Shown here in pieces: positions 52,752 to 62,085 of a DNA stretch of 64,000 bases. Source of the stretch: Phocaeicola sp. (GTDB taxonomy: Bacteria; Bacteroidota; Bacteroidia; Bacteroidales; Bacteroidaceae); assembly GCA_020026175.1 (NCBI GenBank), contig JAHHQV010000005.1:5004-69003 (forward strand), written 5' to 3'. How positions within the stretch are numbered: the first letter of the stretch is position 1; each line of letters begins with the position of its first letter. A program made the translations under genes and the position numbers. Below the pieces are notes generated by a model. It was given only the letters and a program-made list of their open reading frames with translations, was not told the DNA's origin and made no database searches.

Positions 52752-54272
52752 CTAGAACTGGAAATATATAAACGGCTGTATATCGCTACTTTTCACTTGA
52801 AGAACAAGAAATACCAATGCTATAACAACCAAAGCCTTTCCTAAAAGAGGCATCCTTACTATTACACCCGAGAATTTGTCTTGCCACCTATCTGGACAAA
52901 AATGAATAACAAATCCTACAGACATCAACAAAAACACCTCCCAATAACCCGAAACCATCTGAGTAAACACTTCAGGATGGAAAGAAGTGAAAATCTGTGT
53001 TATCATACTCATTGACGACTCGAATGTGGTATTACGGAAGAATATCCAGCAAAAACACACGAAATGGAAAGTTGTTAATATAGCAAATACCTTACGTATT
53101 CCTCTACTGCGATAGTCCTTTCCTCTACCTGTCAGAGTACGGAAAAACTTATGTATGGCCAATGCTGTTCCGTGTAAAGCTCCCCATACTATAAAATTCC
53201 ATGATGCTCCATGCCATAATCCTCCCAGCAACATTGTTATCACCAGATTAAGATAAGTTCTTATCTTCCCTTTGCGGTTACCTCCCAACGAAATATAAAG
53301 ATAATCCTTCAGCCATGTTGACAATGATATATGCCAGCGATGCCAGAAATCGGTAACACTATCCGACTTGTATGGAGAATTAAAGTTCATAGGGAAACGG
53401 AAACCCAACAATAATGCAAGTCCTATAGCCATATCACTATACCCAGAGAAATCGCAATAGATCTGAAGAGCATATCCATATACCCCAAATAGATTTTCCA
53501 CACCCGAATAAAGAGACGGATTATCAAAAATCCTCTCTACAAAGTTAACACTTATATAGTCTGATATTACTGCTTTCTTGAAAAGTCCTATTATTATAAA
53601 GAACACTCCGCGTCCAAACATTTCATCACTGACAAAAAGCGGCTTGCGTATCTGAGGTATGAAATCTCTTGCCCTCACAATAGGACCTGCAACCAGCTGA
53701 GGGAAAAACGAAACATAAAACACATAATCAAGCAGATTATCCAAAGGTTTCAGTTCTCCACGATAAACGTCAATAGTATAACTCAACGACTGAAAGGTAA
53801 AGAATGATATACCTACCGGCAGGAATATATCCAATGGGCTGAAATTACCACCCCACAAAGGAGAAAGCATTTCATAAAAGAAATTTGTGTACTTGAAATA
53901 ACACAAAAGTCCCAAATTTACACATAGACTGGCTATGACTATAAGTTTTCGCCTAAAGCGGTCTGCCGTATCATACATCATACGAGCCAAAAAGAAGTCG
54001 GTAAATGTAACTATACCAAGCAGAAAAAAGTACATTCCGCTACTCTTGTAATAAAAATAATAAGAAAATACAGAAACAAAAAGAAGTCTTGCCGTAGTAT
54101 GATTCTTAAACAATAGATACACAAAGCTGAAAGACAGAAACAAAAAGACAAACAGCCCGCTGCTGAAAATTAACGGTTGTGTTGGATTGTATGTCAACAC
54201 ATCCACCACCTTGTGTATATCAATCCCGCAGTTGCTTGATAATTCAATTAAGTTTTGTAGCCACATAGTCAT
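52752..54272 (-). CDS. MBOAT-family O-acyltransferase (AlgI/DltB-like)
   Basis: A 506-residue multi-pass membrane protein that would pass an acyl group, usually acetyl, across the inner membrane to a sugar polymer. Visible are about ten hydrophobic segments, LPVGISFFTFQSLSYTIDVY, FFPQLVAGPIVRARDFIPQI, DFSGYSDMAIGLALLLGFRF, DFWHRWHISLSTWLKDYLYI (His311, His314) and LLGGLWHGASWNFIVWG with the key His354. These match alginate-type MBOAT proteins. Its start overlaps the SGNH hydrolase gene upstream by 29 bases; together with two SGNH proteins it should form an O-acetylation machine. The target polymer is unknown; no polysaccharide synthesis genes are beside it. Confidence 0.93.
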   Translation of the reverse strand: MTMWLQNLIELSSNCGIDIHKVVDVLTYNPTQPLIFSSGLFVFLFLSFSFVYLLFKNHTTARLLFVSVFSYYFYYKSSGMYFFLLGIVTFTDFFLARMMYDTADRFRRKLIVIASLCVNLGLLCYFKYTNFFYEMLSPLWGGNFSPLDIFLPVGISFFTFQSLSYTIDVYRGELKPLDNLLDYVFYVSFFPQLVAGPIVRARDFIPQIRKPLFVSDEMFGRGVFFIIIGLFKKAVISDYISVNFVERIFDNPSLYSGVENLFGVYGYALQIYCDFSGYSDMAIGLALLLGFRFPMNFNSPYKSDSVTDFWHRWHISLSTWLKDYLYISLGGNRKGKIRTYLNLVITMLLGGLWHGASWNFIVWGALHGTALAIHKFFRTLTGRGKDYRSRGIRKVFAILTTFHFVCFCWIFFRNTTFESSMSMITQIFTSFHPEVFTQMVSGYWEVFLLMSVGFVIHFCPDRWQDKFSGVIVRMPLLGKALVVIALVFLVLQVKSSDIQPFIYFQF

Positions 54273-55185
54273 TATATGCTTTTATAAATGCTTCATGTAA
54301 TAATAATCCCTGTAATTTATATCCTTCACATGTAAAGTGAATCTTGTCTTTCTGATACATACCTGCATTGGTCCAGTTTCTACAGGCATTTCTTTCACCT
54401 CCCACTATATCATAAAGGTCCCATAATGCCATTCTGTGATTATTTGCAAAATTTCTTACAGTATCAACCACTTTAGGAGTCTTAGAATTTATTATCCTGC
54501 TTCTTCCACTTCGTGTATATGCCCCCGGAGGTGTAGTAATCAGAAAAGAAGAGTTATTACACTTGTCCTTCAAAATCTTCACGAATTTGTCCAACTGACA
54601 TATATGCTCCGTAGAAGAATAGTTTCTTGAATGTGCCTCATTTGTTCCAAAAGAAAGAATTATCAAATCGGGATTAAGAGATGTTATTTCAGAAACCATT
54701 TCCGGCTTATTGAATGTCTGACATGTAGCACCGTTCACTCCAAGTATATGATAAACTATACCCGCACGTCCTGTTTCCGTAGCAATACCTGTTGTTCTGT
54801 AATTTACTTCATAATCTATCACTGCATCATTGCCGAAGTCCTCTTCCAGGAGTTTTCTCATCACATAAGGGAATACATGCCCCCTCACATGAGAATCTCC
54901 TATATGTACAATCCTCACTTGTCTGTGCATATCCGAAATCTTACTCCAAAAACTATCAAGACTTCTATCAGGATCTTCTATCATATTTGATACAGTATCC
55001 TTGAATAGTGAAGGCATAGGACTGGATATTGGTATAAATTTCATAAGGCTTTCCATTGCCGTACTTGAGTATATCGGTCCGGAAGCCTCATCTACACTAG
55101 CCTTTTCTGGAATTACATCTTGTGATTTTGCAACGAAAGGCAACAGAAATGACAATAATACTAATATCACTCTATTCATCTTCAT
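54244..55185 (-). CDS. SGNH/GDSL hydrolase-like protein (second of pair)
   Basis: A 313-residue exported protein. Met at 55185 (MKMNRVILVLLSFLLPFVAK) gives a good signal peptide; 16 codons upstream lie inside the previous gene. SGNH blocks are complete: VRIVHIGDSHVRGH (Ser), ILSFGTNEAHSRNY (Asn) and DKIHFTCEGY (Asp-x-x-His). In O-acetylation systems such proteins move acetyl from the MBOAT partner to the sugar. The start overlaps the end of the upstream SGNH gene by 14 bases, and the end overlaps MBOAT by 29, so the three are translationally coupled. Confidence 0.9.
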   Translation of the reverse strand: MKMNRVILVLLSFLLPFVAKSQDVIPEKASVDEASGPIYSSTAMESLMKFIPISSPMPSLFKDTVSNMIEDPDRSLDSFWSKISDMHRQVRIVHIGDSHVRGHVFPYVMRKLLEEDFGNDAVIDYEVNYRTTGIATETGRAGIVYHILGVNGATCQTFNKPEMVSEITSLNPDLIILSFGTNEAHSRNYSSTEHICQLDKFVKILKDKCNNSSFLITTPPGAYTRSGRSRIINSKTPKVVDTVRNFANNHRMALWDLYDIVGGERNACRNWTNAGMYQKDKIHFTCEGYKLQGLLLHEAFIKAYNDYVATKLN

Positions 55186-56557
55186 AAGCCTTACGTTTTC
55201 CGTATTGTTCCTTTCCATACATAATTGCCTCAAAAAGAAGGTTGGCTATATGTCTGCCTCCATGAAAATTAATATGAGTATAATCATAATTAGCCATAGC
55301 AGGCTTGCTGTTAACCATATCCTGCATACTGCCTTCGCCTCCCATAGCATTATAAAGATTCCAAAAAGCCACACCTGTTTCACCTGCCAAAGCCTTCTGG
55401 CTGATTATTAGATTTTTCAAGCCAGGCATAGTTCTAAGATTTCCATTCCTGTCCTTAGTTTCGCGATCACCAATACCCACAATAAGAACAGAAGATTCTG
55501 GAAAAGCCTTTTTCATGTTCTCCACTACAGGTTTCATCCCTTTCTTATAATATGTATAGTCTTTTCCTCCTTCAAAAGCCACGTTCAGTCCATAATGAAG
55601 TATAATAAGGTCATATTTACGAATTTTGTCATACCCACGGAGTACATTGAATGGAATACCTGAAAGCTGTTGCCCACTGCTCCCCCTAGTACTGAAATTG
55701 TCAAGTATCACACCTCTGTCGGCATCCATCGTAGCCGCGTAGAAAACTGCTTTTTCTCCACCTTTCCCTACAACCCATTTCACATCATGTATATCACCTT
55801 TCACAGAAACCATCTGCAATGTTCCGTCTCCTTTCAAATGGAACTTCTTTTCAGTCCCACCATTTACGATAGCTTTTATATGTAAGGAATCAGAAGTCAA
55901 ATAAAACAACGAAGAGACATTACACGATTCATGGTTGGAAAGATATTTCTTCATGCCCGACAAAGAGACATAAGCCCCTTCTGTTGCCAGATAATAACTG
56001 TTGGACAAACCCTGTTTTTTGTGATCAAAACCTATAGTATCAGTAACATTGTGAGACTTCCAACCTTCGAATCCATGCTTTACAGTAGGTCTGAATCCAG
56101 GATACTTTGAGGTAATGGTAACATATCCGACCCCACTTCCTCCAAATTCTTTTTGAAGCAAATATCGCAAATCAGACGTAAGAATATCCCCCTCTATAAA
56201 AGAATCGCCAAAATAAGCAATCCTTACAGGTCGTCTTGAAGAGTTTATCTCCGCCAAAGCTTCATAAAATCTTGACATTCCTCTCATTGTAGAATCCGAA
56301 AAGTCTTCTATACACTCTATTCCCGCCTTACACGAATCCACAAAAGTCGGCTTAGGAACATCTATTGTATCTGCTATACTGTCTGCATACGACAAAAAAA
56401 ACACATCCGAATTTTCCGTCATCCTTACATCAGAAAGCAAATCAACTTTTCTCAGATGCATATCACCTATATTTATAACAGGAAGATACCCCAGCAACAA
56501 AAGTCCGCTGGTTATTAGCAATATCAGCCCAAAGGTATAGTGCAGTCTATTTTTCAT
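55172..56557 (-). CDS. SGNH/GDSL hydrolase-like protein (first of pair)
   Basis: A 461-residue protein with an N-terminal membrane anchor or signal (about 7-28, FGLILLITSGLLLLGYLPV). RIAYFGDSFIEGD holds the nucleophile Ser119, LHYGLNVAFEGG has the expected Asn, and DYTHINFHGGRHIA contains the Asp and His of the last block. Residues about 190-320 form an extra insertion that may be a sugar-binding module. It is the first gene of the SGNH-SGNH-MBOAT operon, preceded by a terminator and a TATCTTTG element. Confidence 0.9.
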   Translation of the reverse strand: MKNRLHYTFGLILLITSGLLLLGYLPVINIGDMHLRKVDLLSDVRMTENSDVFFLSYADSIADTIDVPKPTFVDSCKAGIECIEDFSDSTMRGMSRFYEALAEINSSRRPVRIAYFGDSFIEGDILTSDLRYLLQKEFGGSGVGYVTITSKYPGFRPTVKHGFEGWKSHNVTDTIGFDHKKQGLSNSYYLATEGAYVSLSGMKKYLSNHESCNVSSLFYLTSDSLHIKAIVNGGTEKKFHLKGDGTLQMVSVKGDIHDVKWVVGKGGEKAVFYAATMDADRGVILDNFSTRGSSGQQLSGIPFNVLRGYDKIRKYDLIILHYGLNVAFEGGKDYTYYKKGMKPVVENMKKAFPESSVLIVGIGDRETKDRNGNLRTMPGLKNLIISQKALAGETGVAFWNLYNAMGGEGSMQDMVNSKPAMANYDYTHINFHGGRHIANLLFEAIMYGKEQYGKRKAYEDE

Positions 56558-56584
56558 TTCAGTTTACGATATTTTAAAACACCG

Positions 56585-56592
56585 CAAAGATA
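56585..56592 (-). promoter_or_regulatory. Candidate -7 element of the O-acetylation operon
   Basis: Minus-strand TATCTTTG fits TAnnTTTG, 27 bases before the first SGNH ATG and just after the lpxA-like terminator. Confidence 0.55.
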
Positions 56593-56606
56593 TATTTTTA
56601 TCTCTA

Positions 56607-56650
56607 TAAAAAAAAATATCCGCCGATGTACATATAACACCGGCGGATAT
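56607..56650 (-). terminator. Terminator of the RND efflux operon
   Basis: ATATCCGCCG and CGGCGGATAT pair perfectly, followed by nine T on the minus strand. It is 18 bases after the lpxA-like stop. Confidence 0.93.
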
Positions 56651-56668
56651 CAGTATCATCAATCAGCA

Positions 56669-57436
56669 TCAACTTATGATACCCAGTTTAGAGGTTGAGA
56701 CAAAATCCAGAATCATTTCTACAAACTCACTTTGAGGCACTTGCTCCTTAATTCTCTGCAAAGCGTCATCTCTTGATGTATTTGCCTTATAAAGAATCCT
56801 GTAAGCCTGAGCTATATGTTTTATTACCGTTTCCTGTATACCATCATACTCAAGTATTTTTGTATTTATACTATAGAATATAGTGGGATCGTGTGCAGCA
56901 ACCACAAATGGTGGTATATCCTTAGCAAACCGACATCCTCCCTGTACCAAAGAATAACTTCCAAGACGTGTATTACCCTGCATAAGTACATTTGATGTAA
57001 GTATAGCTTTGTCAAAGACCTTACAATTGCCCGAAATCTGGCTTCCATTACCGATTATACACCCATTGCCGATTTCCACATCATGCGATATTCTCACTCC
57101 TTGCATTATGAAATTACCGTTTCCTACCATTGTATCATGGTCTTTATGCGAGCCACGGGTTATTACAGCATTTTCACGTATCACGTTATTATTTCCGATA
57201 ATCACACAAGTATCATCTCCTTTGAATGAGAAATCCTGTGGAACGGCGCTTACCACCGCTCCCTGATATACTGTATTTCCATTACCCATACGCGTTCCGC
57301 TCATAAGGCTGGCATATGGCATAATGACATTATCGTCGCCTATCACAACATTTTTGTCAATATAGGCAAACGGATGAACCGTAACATTGTTGCCAAGTTT
57401 TGCACTTGGATCAACATAAGCTAAAGGACTAATCAT
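56669..57436 (-). CDS. Divergent LpxA-like acyltransferase in the efflux operon
   Basis: A 255-residue left-handed beta-helix protein homologous to UDP-N-acetylglucosamine O-acyltransferase (first step of lipid A synthesis). Hexapeptide turns run from 5 to about 190 (VIGDDNVIMPYASLMSG and so on), then a helical C-terminus. Compared with E. coli LpxA, the catalytic His125 is kept as His118 in RISHDVEIG, but His122, His144 and His160 align with Arg115, Asn137 and Gln153. Bacteroidetes normally keep a more canonical lpxA beside lpxC-fabZ, so this is probably a paralog with changed substrate. It lies 23 bases after the TolC-like gene, as the last gene of an RND operon. Confidence 0.85.
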   Translation of the reverse strand: MISPLAYVDPSAKLGNNVTVHPFAYIDKNVVIGDDNVIMPYASLMSGTRMGNGNTVYQGAVVSAVPQDFSFKGDDTCVIIGNNNVIRENAVITRGSHKDHDTMVGNGNFIMQGVRISHDVEIGNGCIIGNGSQISGNCKVFDKAILTSNVLMQGNTRLGSYSLVQGGCRFAKDIPPFVVAAHDPTIFYSINTKILEYDGIQETVIKHIAQAYRILYKANTSRDDALQRIKEQVPQSEFVEMILDFVSTSKLGIIS

Positions 57437-57459
57437 GTTTTTATAGTTTATAAGGTTTA

Positions 57460-58836
57460 TTATTGTCTTCCACCGCCCAAAGCACTGTAAAGGTTAATTA
57501 CAGACTGTATGCGCTGGAAATTATCTGCAACTTCACTCAATTCCGCACTTAGCAGATTCTGCTGTGCCGTCAATACTTCAAGATAAGTAGACTCACCGCT
57601 TTGGAACAAGGCTTTTGTATATGTCACAGCTCTTTCCAGCTGTTCTACTCTACCTCTGTCTTCCACAAGCTTTTTGTCTACAGTTTCATACGAGAACAAA
57701 GCATCACTCACTTCCTTTCCAGCCTGCAGTATAGCCTGCTGATAATTCATGCGAGCTATTTCCTCCTCTGCTTTCGAGACTTTCAGATTTGCAACAAGTT
57801 TGCCGTTGTTGAATATAGGCTGTGTAAGCGAAGCCAAAGCCTGAAGCAAGAATTTGGCAGGATTAATTGTTACTTCATCGTATGTCCATCCTGCTGTACC
57901 TCCAATCTTTATGCTTGGATAGAAAGCAGCACGAGCCTTGTTTGTAGTATAATAGGCACTGGCCAGATTCATTTCGGCAATCTTCACATCAGGACGGTTT
58001 TCCAGCAATTGTAGCGGAACACCAGCTGTAAGTTCTTCGGGCATTACCTGATCCGCCAGTCTTCCACGATCTATTGTCTGAGGTGCTTTTGCCAGAAGCA
58101 CAGAAAGAGAGTTTTCAGTTTCACGAACCTGACGTTTCAAGTCAAGCAATGAAGCCTCTACCTGATGACTTGCTGCACGCATTTGTGTAACGGCAGCCTC
58201 GTTTACGTAGCCTGCTGTCTTCATAGCTTCCATTGCACGCACATTTTCTTTATATATAGCAGCCGTTTCTGTAGTAATTTCCACCTGACGGTCAAGCATA
58301 AGAAGAGTATAGTATATATTTGCTATACCACATATTATCTGCGAACGGACAGCCTGTTGTGCAAACTGACTCTTCAGATAAATAGTCTGCTGGTCTCTTT
58401 TTGCATTAAGAAGTTTTCCAAACAAATCGATTTCCCAACTTGCAGCAGCAGGAATCTGATATGTATTTGGCATTTTGTTTCCGCCAAGAGATGTTATTGT
58501 TCCCTGTGGAGCAAGATTTATAGAAGGCAGGTATGACAAGCGTGCAGAAGTAAGCATCACTTTAGCTTCCTTCACTCTCAATATAGCAGCCTGAAGGTCG
58601 ATATTGTTTTGAAGTCCTTCTTCTATAAGAGTCTGAAGCTGCATGTCCTTAAACATTTCCTTCCATGGCAAGTTTCCCATATTGACAGTATCCGAAGCCA
58701 ATGTGTCAGTAACCGACAACGGATCTCTGTATATACCCGAAGCGTTTATTGTCTCCGGACGGTCGTATGATTTATAGATGTGGCAGCTGCTCATCATAGC
58801 AGCCACACACATCATTCCTATTATTTGTTTCTTCAT
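57460..58836 (-). CDS. TolC/OprM-family outer-membrane efflux lipoprotein
   Basis: A 458-residue outer-membrane channel with lipobox AAMMSSC (Cys18). Two structural repeats are seen: LQTLIEEGLQNNIDLQAAIL with SYLPSINLAPQG, and LENRPDVKIAEMNLASAYYT with AFYPSIKIGGTAGWTYDE. Near the C-terminus ALFQSGESTYLEVLTAQQNL matches the family. It forms the exit duct for the RND pump encoded 12 bases upstream. Confidence 0.95.
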   Translation of the reverse strand: MKKQIIGMMCVAAMMSSCHIYKSYDRPETINASGIYRDPLSVTDTLASDTVNMGNLPWKEMFKDMQLQTLIEEGLQNNIDLQAAILRVKEAKVMLTSARLSYLPSINLAPQGTITSLGGNKMPNTYQIPAAASWEIDLFGKLLNAKRDQQTIYLKSQFAQQAVRSQIICGIANIYYTLLMLDRQVEITTETAAIYKENVRAMEAMKTAGYVNEAAVTQMRAASHQVEASLLDLKRQVRETENSLSVLLAKAPQTIDRGRLADQVMPEELTAGVPLQLLENRPDVKIAEMNLASAYYTTNKARAAFYPSIKIGGTAGWTYDEVTINPAKFLLQALASLTQPIFNNGKLVANLKVSKAEEEIARMNYQQAILQAGKEVSDALFSYETVDKKLVEDRGRVEQLERAVTYTKALFQSGESTYLEVLTAQQNLLSAELSEVADNFQRIQSVINLYSALGGGRQ

Positions 58837-58848
58837 TATTAATCTTAA

Positions 58849-61800
58849 TTATTTAGAGTGAGAATACTGTTCTATTTCTGATTCCACTTCACTTTCATCC
58901 AAGCTATCCCATTCTATCGGTTTGAATTTTTCCTGCAACCACTCAAATACAACGAACAACACCGGTACTATGAAAATCTGCAGAATCATACCTATAAACA
59001 TACCGCCTATGGCTGCCGTACCAAGAGTTCTATTACCATGAGCTCCAGCACCCGAAGCAAGCATCATAGGCAACAGACCTACAACCATAGCCAACGAAGT
59101 CATCAGGATAGGACGCAAACGAGCTGCTGCACCAAGCACTGCTGCCCATGATATACTCATACCCTGCTTACGGCGGTCAAGAGCAAATTCAACAATCAAG
59201 ATAGCATTCTTAGCCAAAAGACCAATCAACATGATAAGAGCAATCTGCATATAGATATCGTTCGACATAGAACCAATTATCATCTTCAAAGCAGGTATAC
59301 TGCCTATAGCACTTGCTCCGTTCACGAACAAGAAGCTGCCCAACAAACCGAACGGAATAGACAACAATACTGACAACGGCAATATATAGCTTTCGTACTG
59401 TGCACTCAACAACAAGTATACGAACACAAAACAGAGCAAGAAAATAAGCGAAGTAGAACTACCGCTGGTTTCAGCCTCTTCACGTGCCATACCACCAAGT
59501 TCATAACCATAGCCCACAGGAAGGCTTTGTCTTGACACTTCAGCAATAGCCTGAAGAGCCTGTCCTGAAGTATATCCGTCTGCCGGGGCAACCATCACCT
59601 TCATTGATGTATAAAGATTGAATCGGCTGATAACGTCCGGACCATACACTTTCTTTATAGAAATGAACTGTTCCACAGGAGCCATTTCACCCTTGTTGTT
59701 ACGCACCTTTATACCTTTCAATGATTCAAGATTAGCGCGATGCTCAGGGTCGGCCTGAATCATCACACGATACATCTTACCGAAGCTGTTGAAGTTTGAA
59801 GCATACATACCACCATAATAACCCTGCATAGTGGTAAGGATATCAGCAGGACTGATACCCGATTTCTTACATGCAGCAGCATCTATATCAATCATATACT
59901 GAGGGAAGCTAGGATTGAAGGTAGTCTGTGCCGACTTTATTTCAGGACGGGCACGAAGATCGGCCAAATACTTATTTACAACCTCAAAGAACTTGTCAAG
60001 GCTACCACCTGTCTTATCCTGCATATTCAGTTCAATATCACTTGAAGCGGAATAACCTGGAATCATAGGAGGGGCAAAGAACAATACCTGAGCCTCTTTA
60101 AAAATCTTCTGCGCACGCATAAACAATGTAGCCTGTACAATACTTGCATTCTGCATGGTAGTACGCTCCTCCCAGTTCTTCAACTTAATGATACACGAAC
60201 CGTATGAAGGTCCCTGACCACCGATAAAGCTATAACCTGAGATCATTGTTCTAGACTCTACAGCCGGATCGGAAGCTATAAGACTGTCTACACGGGCAAA
60301 TATCTCCTGAGCACGGTCTTGAGATGTTCCTGGAGGAAGAGTTATGGCTCCCATCAAAGTACCAGTATCTTCCGAAGGCACCATACCGGTAGGAGTAGTA
60401 TTCATAAAATATGCCATCAATACAATGGAAGCACCAACTATACCGAACGACAGCCATTTCTTGTGTATGAAGAATATAACACGTTTCTTATATCCCTTCA
60501 ACAACGAGTCGTATGCAGCATTGAATGAAGTATGGAAACGTGAAATGAAAGTAGACTTGACTTCCTTATGTGAAGCATCATGAGGTTTCAGGAACAATGC
60601 ACACAATGCAGGCGACAATGTCAAGGCATTAAGTGCTGACAAACCGATAGAGATTGCCATTGTAAGACCGAACTGACGATAGAATGTACCGGCTGTACCT
60701 CCCATAAAACTTACAGGAATAAATACAGACATCATTACCAAAGTAATGGATACGATGGCACCTCCCAATTCGCTCATGGCATCAATAGAAGCCTCCTTAG
60801 CCGACTTATACCCCTGGTCCAACTTGGCATGTACACCTTCCACCACCACTATGGCATCATCCACCACTATGGCTATGGCAAGCACCATTGCACAAAGAGT
60901 AAGCAAGTTGATACTGAATCCGATAAGTGACAATACAAAGAATGTACCGATAAGAGCTACCGGAATAGCTATAGTAGGAATCAAAGTAGAACGAATATCC
61001 TGTAAGAATACATATACTACTATAAAAACAAGTACAAATGCTTCGAGAAGAGTCTTTATAACCTCATGTATAGAAGCAAACAAGAAGTCATTGGCATTAA
61101 GTGATATATTAACTTTCAATCCCGAAGGCATTATACTTTCTGCTTCCACCAAAGCTTTCTGAATATTATCGATAGTTTCGGTAGCATTGGTTCCAGCCAT
61201 CTGGAATACGATACATGTCACCGCCTTATGACCATTCACCTCATTAGAAAGCGAATAGTCAAGACGTCCAAGCTGTATGTCAGCCACATCTTTCATAAGA
61301 AGAAGTTCACCATTAGGCAATGACTTGACTACAATTTTTTCAAACTCCTCAGGAGTCTGCAAACGTCCTCTATAACGTATAGTATACTGGAAAGTCTGAT
61401 TGGCACGTTCACCAAACTGTCCCGGAGCAGCCTCTATATTCTGTTCGGCCAGCACTCCGGCAATATCAGCCGGTATAAGCTTATACTGAGCCATAACCTC
61501 AGGCTTCAGCCATATACGCATAGAATAGTCCTGCCCCAACAACATAGCATCACCCACACCATGCACACGCTTGATTTCCGGGATAAGGTTGATATTGGCA
61601 TAGTTCTCAATAAACTCCATAGAATACTTGTCACTTTCATCATATAAAGAAAAGACAAGAAGCATTGAGTTCTGACGCTTACGTGTAGTGACACCTACCT
61701 TTACAACTTCGGCAGGAAGCAGACCCTGAGCCATCGCCACACGGTTCTGTACGTTTACGGCTGCCATATCAGGATCTGTACCCTGACTGAAAAACACATC

Positions 61801-62073
61801 TATACTACCCTTACCGTTATTGGCAGCCATAGAAGTCATGTACATCATGTTTTCCACACCGTTTATCTGGTCTTCAAGCGGCACAATTACAGAGTTCAAT
61901 ACAGTAGATGCACTGGCACCTGTATACATAGCCTCCACATGCACTGTAGGAGGAGCAATGTCCGGATATTGGGTAACAGGAAGAGTAACCAAACCTATCG
62001 CCCCGACAATTACTATCAGAATAGAAATTACTGTTGATAATACCGGACGAGTTATAAATCTATCTAACTTCAT
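58849..62073 (-). CDS. RND-family multidrug efflux permease (AcrB/MexB-like)
   Basis: A 1074-residue inner-membrane proton-driven pump of the HAE1 group. MKLDRFITRPVLSTVISILI starts the first helix; VIVPLEDQINGVENMMYM and the porter domains follow. In TM4, ALAIAIVVDDAIVVVEGVHA-type sequence carries the paired Asp for proton relay (the window reads MVLAIAIVVDDAIVVVEGV). The second half repeats the plan, with LRPILMTSLAMVVGLLPMM near the end. It lies 12 bases after the adaptor and 12 before the TolC gene. Drug range cannot be predicted. Confidence 0.97.
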   Translation of the reverse strand: MKLDRFITRPVLSTVISILIVIVGAIGLVTLPVTQYPDIAPPTVHVEAMYTGASASTVLNSVIVPLEDQINGVENMMYMTSMAANNGKGSIDVFFSQGTDPDMAAVNVQNRVAMAQGLLPAEVVKVGVTTRKRQNSMLLVFSLYDESDKYSMEFIENYANINLIPEIKRVHGVGDAMLLGQDYSMRIWLKPEVMAQYKLIPADIAGVLAEQNIEAAPGQFGERANQTFQYTIRYRGRLQTPEEFEKIVVKSLPNGELLLMKDVADIQLGRLDYSLSNEVNGHKAVTCIVFQMAGTNATETIDNIQKALVEAESIMPSGLKVNISLNANDFLFASIHEVIKTLLEAFVLVFIVVYVFLQDIRSTLIPTIAIPVALIGTFFVLSLIGFSINLLTLCAMVLAIAIVVDDAIVVVEGVHAKLDQGYKSAKEASIDAMSELGGAIVSITLVMMSVFIPVSFMGGTAGTFYRQFGLTMAISIGLSALNALTLSPALCALFLKPHDASHKEVKSTFISRFHTSFNAAYDSLLKGYKKRVIFFIHKKWLSFGIVGASIVLMAYFMNTTPTGMVPSEDTGTLMGAITLPPGTSQDRAQEIFARVDSLIASDPAVESRTMISGYSFIGGQGPSYGSCIIKLKNWEERTTMQNASIVQATLFMRAQKIFKEAQVLFFAPPMIPGYSASSDIELNMQDKTGGSLDKFFEVVNKYLADLRARPEIKSAQTTFNPSFPQYMIDIDAAACKKSGISPADILTTMQGYYGGMYASNFNSFGKMYRVMIQADPEHRANLESLKGIKVRNNKGEMAPVEQFISIKKVYGPDVISRFNLYTSMKVMVAPADGYTSGQALQAIAEVSRQSLPVGYGYELGGMAREEAETSGSSTSLIFLLCFVFVYLLLSAQYESYILPLSVLLSIPFGLLGSFLFVNGASAIGSIPALKMIIGSMSNDIYMQIALIMLIGLLAKNAILIVEFALDRRKQGMSISWAAVLGAAARLRPILMTSLAMVVGLLPMMLASGAGAHGNRTLGTAAIGGMFIGMILQIFIVPVLFVVFEWLQEKFKPIEWDSLDESEVESEIEQYSHSK

Positions 62074-62085
62074 ATCTCTTTATCA

